In this document: positions 1 through 12,510 of the stretch, piece by piece
Position numbering within the stretch: position 1 is the first letter of the stretch
Layout: each line of letters starts with the position of its first letter
Assembly (NCBI RefSeq): GCF_000002075.1
Contig: NW_004797367.1
Location: 821,688-885,687 of the forward strand
Direction of reading: 5' to 3'
Length of the DNA: 64,000 nucleotides
DNA from: Aplysia californica
Taxonomy: Eukaryota; Mollusca; Gastropoda; Aplysiida; Aplysiidae
Notes under the pieces: model-generated
What the model was told of the DNA's origin: nothing
What the model saw: the letters and a program-made list of their open reading frames with translations, nothing else
Database searches by the model: none
Position numbers and translations under genes: made by a program

Positions 1-204
1 TGAAGAAAAAAAAAAACATTTATTGATAATGATAATCATTATTCTACTGATATTAATAATGATATTTATAAACAATAATAATATCAATTATCATTCCAAG
101 AACAATAATAAAAGTAATAATATAATAGTTACAGTAATAATAATGATGACGATGATGGTAATAACCATAATGTTATGTGCCTTTATGTGGATACCCCACC
201 CCAG

Positions 205-385
205 GAATGTACGTACGATCACGTCGTGGTGTTTGACGGAGACGACAGCACCGCCCGAAGCCTGGGCAAGTTCTGCGGTGCCCTTGTGCCTGAGCCAGTC
301 ACCTCCAGTGGGAACAGAATGTTCATGCTCTTCTTCTCCGATGCCTCGGTACAGCGCAAGGGATTTGAGGCTGAACATGATACAG
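205..385 (+). CDS. BMP1/TLL: Tolloid exon a: second half of penultimate CUB domain
   Basis: The exon is preceded by an acceptor CCCCAG and followed by GTTGGG. It reads [12 protein letters not shown], then [15 protein letters not shown] and [13 protein letters not shown]. It carries the third and fourth CUB cysteines and ends in phase 1. The upstream exon of this CUB lies left of the window. Confidence 0.88.
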
Positions 386-936
386 GTTGGGAATGGTGGC
401 ATGGCACTTAGTTAGAGATATATGAGGCAGCGTGGTGAAATCAGGCGCTCGTCAAAATAATGACATTGAAAAAATTGGCGTTTTTCCGCCGGTTTGGCAG
501 TTTTGTATAAAAATTTGTTTTTTTGGCTCAACACTTATGTCCATTTAAGAACCCATTTCGGTGTGTGTTTTGCTGAAAACCGTTGATTAAAGGCACAAAA
601 AATGTAAATTTTCAGTTTCCACGGACTCTCAAGCTATGTAAATAACCAAATTTTGGCAACCATTTGTTCGCTAATTTTACCTCTGAAACCAAGCGACCCC
701 CACTTCCTTCAATTGCAAATATCTCGACTTGTGTTCAAGATAAATGGGTATTTCGTTTATCAAAAGCAAGGCAAATGTACTAGCTTTAAGGCGATACCAA
801 TAACTCCACATTCCCAAAAATTGAGGAGCGCCTGATTCCACCATGGTGTTACACATATAATATAATTCACTGTCAACTTTTTGTGTGTGTGTTTGTGTGC
901 ATGAATGTGAATGTGTGCGTGTGTGTGTGTATGTGG

Positions 937-967
<31 letters not shown>

Positions 968-2067
968 TGCACCTGTGTGTGAGGGGGGTAGGGGGGGCGT
1001 GCACGCATGTATGCATATGTGTGAATGCAAGTATGTTTGTGTGTGGTGTGTGTTTGTGTGTGTATGTGTTTGTGTGTGTTTACGTGTGTGAGTGTTTTCG
1101 TTTGTGTGTATTTGCATGTGTGTGAGTATGTGTATGTTTGTGTAAATGGTGAGTAATGTTTCAGTGCTTATGGGGTCGGTTGGTACATTTGAGGTCCCAC
1201 GAGAGGCTGATATTTCTGAAAAGTTGAATAGACTTCCAGTGAATTATGGAAAAATAGTGGGGTGAGCTTTGGGTTAAGGTTAAAACAGATACAAGCCTAT
1301 GACTATACTACATGTAAGACAGTCGCTTTTAAGGACAAGCGGGCTAACCCAGATTTTGTGCGTTTTCAGAAATCTTGACCTACTCCAAAAGTTGGCATTG
1401 CCCTACCTATTGGAGAAGTTTGGTTCTATTGGTGTGTATATTTGTTTGGCTATAGAGAAAACTCTCCTTGTCTTTTAAAAAAACTGAACAAGGGTTCAAA
1501 AACTTTACCTTTGATTTTCTCAAAACAACATTTTTCTGGTTAGCCCACTTGTGCTTAAAAGCGACCGTATGAATAATGACTTGACCTTTGACTTGTATTC
1601 TGTCCCGCTCAGTGTGTGGAGCCCATCTTGTAGCCACTGCCGCCCCTCAGTCCCTGGTCTCTCATGCTCGCTACGGGGACCACCACTACGACAACAGGGA
1701 GGACTGTGAGTGGAAGATACAGGCCAAGGAAGGTCACCGCATACAGCTCAAGTTCACGGCCTTTGACCTCGAGGATGAGGCAGAGTGTGGGTGAGTAGCA
1801 GACGCTCACAGATTATTGTATGTGTACATATACACAGATGCATACATATTCACGCTCACTCACATGCACATACAGGCATGTATACACACACATACACATA
1901 CAGGCATGTATACACACACATACACATACACACACACACACGCACACACACTCACTCGCTCACTCACACACACACGCACACTAATGCGTGCATGCACACA
2001 CTCACACGCACATACATACACAAGCACAGTCACTCACACATGCACACCCGCTCACCCCCAACACACC

Positions 2068-2098
<31 letters not shown>

Positions 2099-3812
2099 AC
2101 ACACACACACACACACATTCATCTGCACGTGCAGACATATATCCCCACCCCATAAAGTATAGGTAAGTAACAAAGAATTCCAGTGGATTTTTTAAAAATA
2201 CTTTTGTGTATGTGTTTGTCAGGCAGATGGGAAACTGACAAAGAGAGTGATTGTGCGCGTGTGTGTGTATGTGTGTGTTTATGTGTGTGTGTGTTTATGT
2301 GAGAGAAAGAGAGAGAGAGAGACAGAGAGAGAGAGAGAAGAAGAAAGAGATGGGGGAGGGAGGGAGGTGAGGGAGAAACACAGAGAGATTAGATAAACCA
2401 TGATTTTAATTCAATTTTGACAATTGTTTTAACCTTTGTAGATGTCAAAAACTGTTTTCCGATTTTTTAAAAAAGCAACAAACAAACAAACAAAAACCAG
2501 CGTGTGTCCCAAGGTCTAAGGTTTGTCTCTGCTTGTGCGTCCACAGATATGACGTTGTCACAGTGTACGACGGGCTGAAGGACACGGATCCCATTCGAGG
2601 AAACTTCTGTGGTGGAGAGGTATGTTTACAATATTATTTGTGAGCCAGCCTGGTGAAATCAGGCACTCGTCAAAGTACTGAAATCCGAGAAATCAGCATT
2701 TTTCGGCCAGTTTGAACATTAAAAAAAAAAAATTTTGGGGTGATCTACACCTTTAATATCCATTTAAAAACACAATTCCATGTGAATTTTACTGAAAAAC
2801 ATTGATTAAAGGCACAAAATATGTAATTTGTCTATTTTCAAGGACTTTTTCTCGCTAATTTCACCACTGAAATCAGGCGACCCTACCTCCTTCAATCGCA
2901 AATATCTCGACTTCTATTCAAGATAGATGTGTTGTTGTTTTTTTCAGCGAAAGATAGTCAAATGAGTAAGCTTTATGATGATGCCAATAACTCCACATAC
3001 CCAAAAATTGAAGAGAGCCTGATTCTACTGCATTGTGACACATATTGTTTGTATTTTTTTGTATGTGTGTGCATGTGACCGTGGGTATATCAATGAACAA
3101 GTGTGTGTGGGTGTTTATGTGTGTTTGTGTGTGTGTGAGTGTGTGTTTGTTTTGCTTGTTAGTGGGTCTGTTTATGTCTATATTTTTTTCTTCTATCCAT
3201 GTATTATCAGTATATAGGTGCATTTTAACTACCAACTTTTTCTGTATGAAAGTTTACATAGTAAATTGTTGTTGTTTTAACGTTCATCATAGACATAATA
3301 ATCATATCAATAATGATAGTGCTTGCATTTATCTAACGCATATCCATGCTCTACAACATGTTCTATGGGCTTAACAACAGTGCTATTAAATGCAGTTGAG
3401 CTGACTGCTAAATGAGTGTGTAGGCAATAAGTTTAGTGGGTTCAGCTAAACTTGACCAAGACAGCCGCCCATTATCAAGGAGAAAAGTGGTCATTTTGGA
3501 CCGTGTCATTATGATATAAAAATACGTATGGAGGAAGTGTAAAGTGTTCGCTGGTAAATGTGGTCCTTTTGGATAGGTGGTCGGTAGAGAAGGTTCAGCT
3601 TTTGTTATGTTTCTGACAGAAATTGCGTTGTTTTTGTCATCACACAGATCCCAGAACCGATCACGTCCAGCACTGAGTATCTACTGATCCGTTTCCGCTC
3701 GGATGACACCATCAACTGGAAAGGCTTCAGCGCCTCCTACCAGCTAGCCACGCCCCCGCCCGACTACGTAGAGGGCAAAGATATCTACGACCTTGAGGGG
3801 GACTTTCTCTGA
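205..3812 (+). CDS. BMP1/TLL: Tolloid/BMP1-family metalloprotease, 3' end of gene (last 4 exons, partial)
   Basis: Four exons (205-385, 1613-1790, 2547-2619, 3648-3812) join in phases 1, 2 and 0 to give 198 residues and a TGA stop. All introns are GT-AG. The product is the second half of one CUB domain followed by a complete CUB domain. It resembles the last two CUB domains of BMP1/tolloid proteases closely, including the linkers ECTYDH, SVQRKGF, CGYD and SDDTI-KGF. The final CUB keeps all four cysteines (VCGAHL, DCEWKI, ECGYD, FCGGE). In this family the CUB domains bind substrates such as chordin and procollagen, and an astacin zinc protease domain lies further N-terminal; here it is outside the window. 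The protein ends in an acidic tail ([13 protein letters not shown]). Other multi-CUB proteins are possible, but the end-to-end match makes tolloid the best call. Confidence 0.9.
421..855 (+). mobile_element. Non-autonomous DNA element with long inverted ends (family C), copy 1
   Basis: The left end ATATGAGGCAGCGTGGTGAA continues ATCAGGCGCTCGTCAA. The right end is the inverse: GAGGAGCGCCTGATTCCACC, then ATGGTGTTACACAT. There is no coding capacity. It lies in a tolloid intron and ends against a GT repeat. Confidence 0.75.
883..1140. repeat. GT microsatellite, interrupted
   Basis: Long run of TG/TGTGTA units in a tolloid intron, next to a family C element. Confidence 0.9.
1613..1790 (+). CDS. 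BMP1/TLL: Tolloid exon b: first half of final CUB domain
   Basis: The acceptor is CGCTCAG and the donor GTGAGT. It enters in phase 1 and leaves in phase 2. It encodes [33 protein letters not shown] and [10 protein letters not shown], the first three cysteines of the last CUB domain. Confidence 0.9.
1830..2142. repeat. CA microsatellite with ACATACACAT sub-repeats
   Basis: CA-rich array just after the exon b donor. It includes two copies of GGCATGTATACACACACATA. Confidence 0.9.
2250..2385. repeat. GT then GA microsatellite
   Basis: A TG run passes into GAGAGACAGAGAG sequence upstream of exon c. Confidence 0.85.
2547..2619 (+). CDS. BMP1/TLL: Tolloid exon c: middle of final CUB domain
   Basis: The exon is bounded by CCACAG and GTATGT. 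It encodes [18 protein letters not shown] then NFCGGE, the calcium-site region and the fourth cysteine. At 73 nt it is absent from the supplied translations and was found by following splice phase. Confidence 0.9.
2636..3045 (+). mobile_element. Family C inverted-end element, copy 2
   Basis: The left end is GTGAGCCAGCCTGGTGAAAT then CAGGCACTCGTCAA; the right end is GAGAGCCTGATTCTACTGCA then TTGTGACACATA. It is colinear with copy 1 (ATTGATTAAAGGCACAAAAT shared). Confidence 0.75.
3440..3600 (+). repeat. GTGGTC-type dispersed repeat, copy 1
   Basis: Contains CAAGACAGCCGCCCATTATC, GGAGAAAAGTGGTCATTTTG, GACCGTGTCATTATGATA and TTTTGGATAGGTGGTCGG. Related stretches lie at 26060, 54085 and 57275. 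Confidence 0.6.
3648..3812 (+). CDS. BMP1/TLL: Tolloid terminal exon: end of final CUB domain, tail and stop
   Basis: The acceptor is ATCACACAG. It encodes [32 protein letters not shown], a Pro-rich linker and the acidic tail ending GDFL before TGA. The length (55 codons with stop) fits phase 0 from the previous exon. Confidence 0.9.
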   Translation: MPEPITSSTEYLLIRFRSDDTINWKGFSASYQLATPPPDYVEGKDIYDLEGDFL

Positions 3813-4172
3813 GTGAAGGGCAGGGCGCGGGGTTTGCAGTGCCAGCCCCCACACAGGAGCAGATATGACCTTCGACCTCCACAAACCATGTGCTCAATTT
3901 GAGCACCACGGAGGTCCTGATGCTTATTTTCAACATGTCATACATGCGATACAGTTCTCCCAGTTTGTTTGGGGGGGTTTTATATGAAAATTTTAAAAAC
4001 AAAATCAAGAAAACCAATGTCATATGAGTTCAATTTTTAAGTATGTGGATATTGTAAGTTTGTTAATTTTGTTTCTCTTATCTTTTTTTTTGTTGCTGTG
4101 GGATTGAAATACAGAATTGTGTATATTAAAAGTCTGTGTCCATGAAGAATTGCATTCATAACAGCCAACTCA

Positions 4173-4178
4173 AATAAA
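4173..4178 (+). promoter_or_regulatory. Candidate polyadenylation signal for the tolloid gene
   Basis: A canonical AATAAA lies about 360 nt past the stop, and a T/G-rich stretch with a long G run follows at 4201-4228. It is the first good candidate. A longer 3' UTR cannot be excluded. Confidence 0.35.
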
Positions 4179-5784
4179 TATCTCCATTTTAAAGTACTGG
4201 GAGTTTTTTCTGGGGGGGGGGGGGGGGAGAAAATAAAAAATGTTATCAATTTTTTATGCTGGGGAGGGGAATGTGACTGAGAATTGAGAATATAAATTAG
4301 ATGCCATTATTCGTGACATCAGCACTGTGCTTCATTTAAACTTCTGTCTAATCCTTAAAAGCCAGTGCTTTTTAAGATTACAGGTTCATTTGATTATACA
4401 AAGGCATAATATATTTATGATGAGCAGTGCCCCTTTTCATGTTAGCTTTATTAGGTCGGATATTTGATCTAGGGTCCGGTCAAAGAAATCATCATAAAAG
4501 TGACCAGAAAGATTATTATTAATACTGTGCATTGAGTAAAAAGTCACCTTTCTAGTTCATGAAATCATGAGATATTGAAGTCTATGGCAGCTGCTGGGTT
4601 ATTTTTTTAAGTGTTGTAGCTTCTGCTTGAGTAAGGAAAAAAGTTCTTCACTTGTTTTTATGTATGGTACTTTCAGCCTTCAGCATTACTTTTAGCTTAA
4701 TTTGTTATCAACGAAATGTGCTTTATGATGTCCGCATGAAGCTGGTCATGGTTCCTTCATGGTGAAGTTTAGAGCATTTTATCACCAAGGTCACTGCAAT
4801 TCAAGAATTTGTTTTAAAACATAAATATTTAAAACAAGTAATGATGAATGCTTAAAAATGACCCTTTATCTGGGGGGGAAAAACCTTACTTTTTGTATTT
4901 CAATGATAAGGAAATAGGTTTTTGATTGACCTTCTTGAGTGAAGAGTCTCCTCAATTTCTGTTTATACTCAAATATTTACAGAAGACCCCAAAAAATGTC
5001 TACCTTTTACTCTTTTCAGCAAAAGTATAAAATTTGCTATCTTTTTAGAAGGGTTTTATTGTACGAATATCCTAGGGTGTTATAAAAAAAATTGTTATGA
5101 CTTGGAACTCAAAATGTTTCAAATTCAAGAACTGTTCCCTGTTTTTAATTTCTTCGTTTGGCCTTAGAAAGTGAATACTTTGAACTTTCCATAGTATTCA
5201 AGGAACAGACAGAGTGAGGGGGATTAAACGCACAAAATCTGTATCATCTGTAAGCTATTCTATTGTTCGAAGCCCAGAAAGTCAGATTGCAAAATTTTTC
5301 AAGAGTGAGAAAAAAAAATATTCCGTTCTTTTAATAACGATTGTTCCTACATTATGTATGTTTTCTTACTTTCTCCAACTTTGAGAAGTTGAATTTCGAC
5401 AAGTTTTTCTAGAGCACATACAACCGATACCACAGATTAGGAAACTGCAATTATATATTTTTTTAATTCAATGTTTTGGGCTTTGTACATCTGAAAAGCT
5501 AGCTGATGGTATACATATATTGCCAAATCATGTCCACTCATAAAAAAACCAAGCCAATGGGGCTCCTTGTGCTGCGTGTGAGTGGGAAGAGGGAGATGGT
5601 ATTTGCCCCTGTGTGGAGAGCTCTGGCCACAACGGTGCGAGGTCTGGGCCGTACTATTGTGATATTGTTATTCTGTGTCTGTTATGAGTCACCTGCTTAG
5701 AGAACAGAGGGAGAGAGAATCGAACTCCAGCAATACAGTGTTGAAGAACGCAGTGATCAAAACACCACTCGGCTTTGTCCTCTC

Positions 5785-5843
5785 AGACTTTGCCTTGTCT
5801 GTCTGTCTGTCTATCTGTCTATCTGTGTGTCTGTCTGTCTGTC
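5785..5843. repeat. TCTG tetranucleotide repeat
   Basis: Interrupted CTGTCTGTCTGTCTAT units. Confidence 0.8.
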
Positions 5844-5954
5844 AATTGAACAATGGATGTTTCATTTATTTGAGATGGATTACCAGTGTGAAATAGGGGT
5901 ACTAAAATGTACAATGGTTTGTTTATTAAATGTAACCATATTCGTGCATTTGAT

Positions 5955-6130
5955 TGTTGTGAGTGTGTGTGTGTGTATGTGTGTGAGTGTGTGTGTGTGT
6001 ATGTGTGTGAGTGTGTGTGTGTATGTGTGAGTGTGTGTGTATGTGTGTGAGTGTGTGTGAGTGTGTGTGTGTGTGTGTGAGTGAGTGTGTATGTGTGTGT
6101 ATGTGTGTGCGTGCATGTGTGTGTGTGTAA
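5955..6130. repeat. GT microsatellite with GAGTGTGTATGT units
   Basis: Higher-order GTGTATGTGTGTGA units repeat several times. Confidence 0.9.
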
Positions 6131-8006
6131 GTCAGTGTTTGGTTGAGAGTGTATTGCATATCTGATGATGTGTATGTCTGTGCTGAAGTATTTGACCGTG
6201 AAAGTCAAAGAAGATAGCCTGCTCAAACACCAACCTGTCACTACTCTCTCAACTTTACTTTTTCTTTTTTCCTTCAACACGGCTTTATAACTTTAAGTCA
6301 TTTTAAATGCAGTTGTTTTCTGACCAAAGCTGAAGTAATTTTACCAGCCAAATTCCAGATTTAGTCTGGCGATCTAGTTGGTTTTAAGTTCTCAAGTTTG
6401 AATTATTTTTCAGTTGGAGAGATTTTATACTTCATAGAGTGTACTTTCCAGACTTGGGTAATAAAATTGGTTTTCGTTTTTGTGGTGGTTATTCGGCTGA
6501 GGTGAATTTACACAAGAAGTATTACTTTTCTCTCTCACGATGATGACATAATGCTTACATTGCACACGACTGTAACTGGATCAAGAGCCGTTTTTCAAAT
6601 TGCCTTTGAAGTTTCATAAAATTGTTTGTCCTCATTAGTCCACAAGTGCACAGGCTACTAGATTTATTTTTACAAGAGTATTAAGGAAGTAATGCTTTGT
6701 TCTTAGAAGATCTGAGTTTTTACTCTTATCTTATTCTCTCATGTCTGTGTTCATTTTAAATTTTTTCTGTAAAAACTTGTGTAATGTTCCAATGCCCTCA
6801 AATGAGCTAGTTGTTTTCAAAACTGGACAAGTACTGAAGAAAGAGAGAAAGAAACAATGAGAGAGAGAGGGGAGGAAGACAGGCAGAGGTTGTTGCTCTA
6901 TTCTCTTTATTATCCTTACTCACCCCTATCATCTGTGAAAGCAGAAAAATATGAATGTGTAAAAAACTTTCGCCTGCATTTTTGGTAGGCTATCCTAACG
7001 AGACATTGTTTGAATTGGCAATAGTTGCAGGACCATTGTGTTGACTAATTCCTGTCCACATATAAGTCTGTTTTGTCTTTGTGACTTTGGTTTGGAGGAG
7101 AGGGGGCTGGTTGCATTATTACCCCAGTTCTGAGTGACAGCTGTGTTGTGTGAGCGTACGCGTATATCGTGGTGGTCTGTGTACATCAATGTTGTCACTG
7201 TGTGCGTCTGTGAGTGTGTCTGTATCTGTATGTGTTATGTCTGCTGTGTCACGTGAGCAGATACTGTGCTGTCTGTGTACATCGAGGTGTCTGTGTGTGT
7301 GTGTGTCTATGAATGTGTTTGTTGTGCTGTGTCTGCTGTGTTGTCAAGTGCTGAGGTATATACCGTGCAGGTGGTTCCACACACACGGAGGCTCAAATGA
7401 GATTTTTGAATTCCCATTGTTGTATCTTTGTCACCTGATGAATGTTTTATCAATCTCTTCTTTACAGGCATGAAGTGCAGAAACCACCTAATGTGTAATG
7501 TAATTCAGTATTTTCATAGCAATAGATAATTATTTGAATATTGTGAATTTGTTTCTGTTGTTAGGTTGTGATGTTGAGTTTTCTCAGTCACACAAGATAT
7601 TTACTCCCACTTGAACAGAAGATGGCATAAAAACTTTTGTTTTACTCACCGATATTTGGATGTTGTTTTGTTTAATGGTTGCGTCATAGAGGCCTCACAT
7701 TTTGCTGTACTCGTTTTGATCACGTAGGCCGATCAATCTATGTCTTTGAATTGAACATGTGTTTTGCTACTTTTGTTCAGTCATTGGATCGATGTGTGTA
7801 CTCATACTAAAAAAAACATTGTGTTCATGAACTGCACTTATTCTTTGCTAATACTTTTCGCACTTGTGCATAGTATATCTCAGTCTGCTGTACTGTTCTC
7901 ATCGTGAGCCCTCTCAACCTGAACTCTGGGATGTGTTGTCAGCAATGTGACTGACACACTGGCTTTTGGGAAAAGAAAAAGTGGTGGGAGGAAAGGTTTT
8001 TAGTCT

Positions 8007-8105
8007 TAATAAGAGTTTTACAACACTTGCAACGCAAATAAGTCACAAGTGTTGAAGATTAGAGGTGTTACCAGAGAGTAGTATACAAGAAAAGGAAGAG
8101 AGATG
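8007..8105 (-). repeat. Family A SINE-like repeat, truncated
   Basis: Tail with a perfect 9 bp hairpin, CAACACTTG (8021-8029) and CAAGTGTTG (8046-8054), then GAAGATTAGAGGTGTTAC. The head is missing. Confidence 0.65.
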
Positions 8106-8884
8106 ACGACTTACACCATAGCACCTGCTAATTGCCCATGGGAGGAAACGATGGCAATGTATTGAGAAGTAAAAGTTGTGAGGGATGTTGATGGATGGGC
8201 TTGTAGCGCTGTGGAAAAAGTAAAGAACAAAGGCGGAGAGAGGAAAAACCTGCATAAAGGAAGGAGCGAATCATTAATTATACAGAAAGGAATTTACTCA
8301 AGGAATTGAAAAGAGTGGAAACAAAAGTTCATTTTAGAGGCACGTGTTAATAAATCAGACGAAGGGTATGGGTTGTAGGTTACAAATATGTTGTAGTATT
8401 TGTAGTAAACGTTTAATTCCCTCGTCGATAAAAGTTAGATCATTTGAGAGGTCGACGACTCCAACAGGAGCTCACTAGAGATACACCTCAGAAGAAAGAC
8501 GGGGATACTTGATGAAATTCTTCTTTGGTCCGAAATTCGCACCTTATATACTCAAGGAAAAGCGTCTAAATTATTCCCAAGATAGTAGCCTTGTCATGAG
8601 GGTGGGAAGAAAGAAAGAAGGAAATAAATGAGTGGAACTTCCTGATGTGAAAGTTCCCTTAAACTGAAGAAAGAGTTCAGATGTGAGAGTGCCTGCCTTG
8701 ATAATGGTACAGCGATGAGAATTGAACCTGATGTACAAATAATTTATATATGACAAAAAGCCCATCGAAAATTGGCTGGTAACTGAGTGTGAATATATGA
8801 ATGTAAATTAGAAGTACTGTCGAATACAGATCAATGTAGTCCAAAACATGTGTTCTGATGTTTTCTTTTCTGGAGGGAGGGGTC

Positions 8885-9255
8885 TTTTGTTTTAGTATTT
8901 TTAATGTTTTACGGCGCTCGCAACTGCATGAGGTCATATGATAGCCAAGGGGTGGATGTCAACAGAAAAGTCCAAACAGGGAATCAGGCTTACTCTGCTC
9001 ACCTCTCTAGCCTCAACCGCATAAAGTCTGCTTCAACTATCAAGGGACATCGTAAATAGCAGTTCACAAGAGAGTGACAAACATACAAAAGAAGTAGAGG
9101 ATAAAGACAATAGTAAGGATGAGGAAAGAAAAAGCAGAAGTTCCCCCTATGTTGTTCCAGCACAGTATGAGTATGACATTGATAAATCAGCCCATTAATA
9201 ATTCTACTGTGCATAAGAACATGTTAGATACTTCAGTCAGTAGCACTGCCCTGGG
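8885..9255 (-). repeat. Family F repeat, copy 1
   Basis: It starts with the family A type tail (TTTTACGGCGCTCGCAACTG) but continues with GGTGGATGTCAACAGA, GGGAATCAGGCTTACTCTGC, CTCTCTAGCCTCAACCGCAT and GCATAAGAACATGTTA. It pairs base for base over most of its length with 21415-21810. Confidence 0.75.
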
Positions 9256-9548
9256 GGGGGGGGTGTCTGTGGTTGAGCGATAGCATGCTCACTTTAAAGC
9301 ATACGAGTCTAGAACTCAACCAGAGACCCAATAATGAGAGGCAGGAAACTGATGTTACTGGATTCGACCCTGTGCCCAGTTTGTAATCCATTCCTTTAGC
9401 TATGCTGAGGAAAGATCGGCTGAAAATTATTGCTCTGAAGTAATGTGCCACTTAAAAAGAAATCATATCTGTCAAGTCAAAAGCCCCCAAAAAGATGTCT
9501 TCTGGTCTTGAAACCCCACTAAGAAAAGAAAGGGTTTATTTAGTTTGC

Positions 9549-9712
9549 TTAAGTAAATCATTTCACAGCACTTGCAACACAATTAGGTCATATAAATGCC
9601 AAAGATTAGAGGTGTTACAAGAGTGTAACAAACCAAAAAGAAGGAAGAGAGATACGGATGATAGATGTTTCATAAGAAAAAAAAAAGAGCAAACCACACC
9701 AGAGCGCCCATA
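9549..9712 (-). repeat. Family A SINE-like repeat
   Basis: Shows the family blocks CAGCACTTGCAACACAAT, AGATTAGAGGTGTTACAAGA, GATAGATGTTTCATA and AACCACACCAGAGCGCCCA. Confidence 0.72.
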
Positions 9713-10339
9713 CACACCGACCGAAAAGTAGCTCTAAAAATTGTTTCAACATCATCAGAACCACACAGCAATCTTTCCAACTTCACAAAATATCTCATGC
9801 ACACAATAAAAGACACGGGAACTGCACCAAATCATCATAAAATATTGTTGTTTATTGGCATCTCCATAACAAACAAAACATCCATAGGAATGCAGCAGAT
9901 AAATGCATGAAGAGACAGGTAACATATAACATAACAAGTGACACAAGAGCAAACATCTCATTATTTAAATTACATTCACAAACTCCGTAAGGATTTGCAA
10001 CAACATGCTGGATTATTCAGCTGTCTGTATTTTACACTTTTTAGTCAGCTCAGTCTTTCTACATTCAGTTGTATGACATACATTTCTTTTTTTTTTTATA
10101 AAGCTAGATCTATCTTTCCATCTAGATCTAATTGTTAAGTAGTTTGTTCATTTTTTTCTTTCAGTTCAAAAGATTATAATCTCTTCACCTGTTTATTAAG
10201 TAGTCCTTTTTCTTTCAGCCAATTTGTCCATCAGTCTTTTCAACCATTTTCTTCAGTGCAGGAGATCACACAAAAGAGATTGAGAATTGAAGAGAAGATC
10301 CATAGTTTCAAGATACATTGTGAAAGTTAATCAGCAAAA

Positions 10340-10562
10340 GAAACTATAGGATTACGCCCTCATCGACACTATTAGATCATTTGAAAGGTAGGACCTCCAA
10401 ATTTAAAGTCCATTTCCAGTTGGATCGAGCTGAATGGGTTGACAGCCTTGAAAATTTCATAAAACGACCCAAAGGCAAGAAAGACAAGTCTGAGATTTGA
10501 ACAAGGGCAAACCAACCCCATAGTCCGTCATGAAACTAACTGAGTTAATAGAATGCCCCGAT
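10340..10562 (-). repeat. tRNA-headed SINE (family H)
   Basis: On the minus strand an A-box-like AACTCAGTTAGTTTCATGACG and a B-box-like TTGTTCAAATCTCAG occur in the first 75 bp. The body ends with TGATCTAATAGTGTCGATGA and GGGCGTAATC, like the ends of the other H copies. Confidence 0.5.
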
Positions 10563-11324
10563 ATTCTGAGAATGTCTCTTTCAGAAGAGGAGATTGAAGA
10601 AAGACATGACTCATTTTCCAGTTTTTAAGTCGAACAAAATACAAAAACTTAAATGCATCACACAAGTATATCAACACAACAAAAATATTGCAAATAAGAT
10701 CTGTTAACTTTTGCGAACAAAATAAAAACATAAAACAATTGTCTGCGTAGTACTGTGGGAAATAGATTCTAAATAGAACTAAATAAGACATTCATAAACA
10801 AACAGTTGGATATGACAAAATAGAATTATTCTTTCAAAAATCTGTGTGTTTTTCCTTCTAATGAGGATCTCATAAGCCATAAGCTTGATGGAGATGTTGG
10901 CTCGTAGTATACGGTGCGTGCACATCCGCCACAATTCAACATGAGCCGACACTGATGCACTGTGAGAGTTTCACCTTCAAATGACAAAGTTCTGACATTT
11001 TTGGCTGTTTTGAGTTAACAAGACCATGAGGTCAGAAACCAATACATATCAGCTCAATCAAAACTGTAAGATTATTCGGAGCCGCTATCAGGATATTCAA
11101 AGAATTGCATTCGAAAAATCTTGACATATTGTGAAACTGAACATTTTTTACATTAAATTTCTCAAAAGTAGGTATAAGGTACTGAGCAGATAGAACTTTG
11201 TACTTCTAGGGAAACACATGGACAGTTTTTGTAATTAAGGAAGCCGGCTGCTTTGACCCTGTAGAACGATAGGGATACTTGATCAAATAATCTTCCCAAC
11301 ATGGAAATCAAATCACACGTGCGC

Positions 11325-11405
11325 GCGTACACACACACACACACACACACGTGCATGTGCACACACACACGCACGCACGCACGCACGCACCCACACACAC
11401 ACACA
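11325..11405. repeat. CA/CGCA microsatellite
   Basis: CA repeat with a GCAC run (ACGCACGCACGCACGCACCC). Confidence 0.9.
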
Positions 11406-11805
11406 GTAGAACACAAGCACACCCTTGACCACAAAGAAACTGAAAAGACAAACAGGTCATGCAAATGCTTTAAAAGAGCTACGGAAAAGAAAGACAGAAA
11501 ACACCATCCAAATACACCCATTTTTCAGGAAAAAGAAGTACATTGACACAACAGGCAGAAAGAAAAAAAAACCACAACCAGTTGTCACGAGTAATGGTAA
11601 AAGAACAGGGAACAACATCTCAAAAGAATTTAAAAAAAAACAAAAACAAGACATAAGGAGAACTGGAAACACAAACAAAATTTTGCAGTTTTTCAAAATA
11701 AAGTCTAGTAGCATACACGTAGCGAAACATGCACAGAAAGAAACATAAACCCAGTGAACAGATTTGCAGGTCCTGAAATATTTTTTTTTAAGCCTATGAC
11801 AGGCA

Positions 11806-12262
11806 TATATGTGTCACGGCGCGCTGAAATCAGGCGCTCGTGGATTTTGGGGTAGGCCTATGTAAATATGATATTATTATCATCTTAAAGCTTGTTCTTA
11901 TGTCTTACATTTGACCAAAAAAAAACCCATCTATTTTTAGTAGAAATCAAGATATTTTTTATTGAAAGACGTGGGGGGGTCCCCTGGTTTCAGAGGTAAA
12001 ATTAGTGAGAAAATGGCCGCCAAAGTTTGGTGACTTCCAAAGCTTGAGAGTCCTTGGGAACTGAAAATTTACAATTGTTTTGCCTTTAATCAATGATTTC
12101 AGTAAAATCCACACACAAGTATGTCTTTTAATGGTCGTAAAAAGCGCGGAGCCCAAAAAATACAAAATAACGATTAAAATTGGCAAAGTGGCAGAAAAAT
12201 ATCGATGTCCTCGATTTCATTATTTTGACGAGTGCCTGATTTCACAACGATGTCTCACATAT
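11806..12262 (-). mobile_element. Family C inverted-end element, copy 3
   Basis: Reverse of copy 1: left TATGTGTCACGGCGCGCTGA, then AATCAGGCGCTCGTGG; right GACGAGTGCCTGATTTCACA then ACGATGTCTCACATA. Confidence 0.75.
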
Positions 12263-12510
12263 TCTCTTTGTATTCAAAACCCACACCAGGTATCTGCAAA
12301 ATTCATACATAATGAAAATATGTTTGTGTCCCACCAATATCGCTATATATGTGAGCGCTAGGCTGTATCAAACTGGCATTAAAATATATGTGACATTCCA
12401 GCTAAATGTGATCAGTGGCAAAGGAAGATAACTTTGAAAAATGAAAAGCAAAAATAAAAACTGCATTTCTCTTAAATCTTAATTTTCTAAAAACCCAATC
12501 ATCATTTTAA

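Larger units (their letters stand above)
3813..7700. other. 3' flank or long 3' UTR of tolloid; no gene seen
   Basis: Apart from a GT microsatellite and short TCTG runs, this stretch is AT-rich and free of the dispersed repeats that fill the rest of the window. Only short, low-complexity reading frames occur. It could be an extended 3' UTR, but nothing in the sequence proves transcription. Confidence 0.4.

Noticed and set aside
677-1117. 146-residue minus-strand frame rich in THTHTH
   Set aside because: It is the translation of the CA/GT microsatellite; similar frames occur at every such array.
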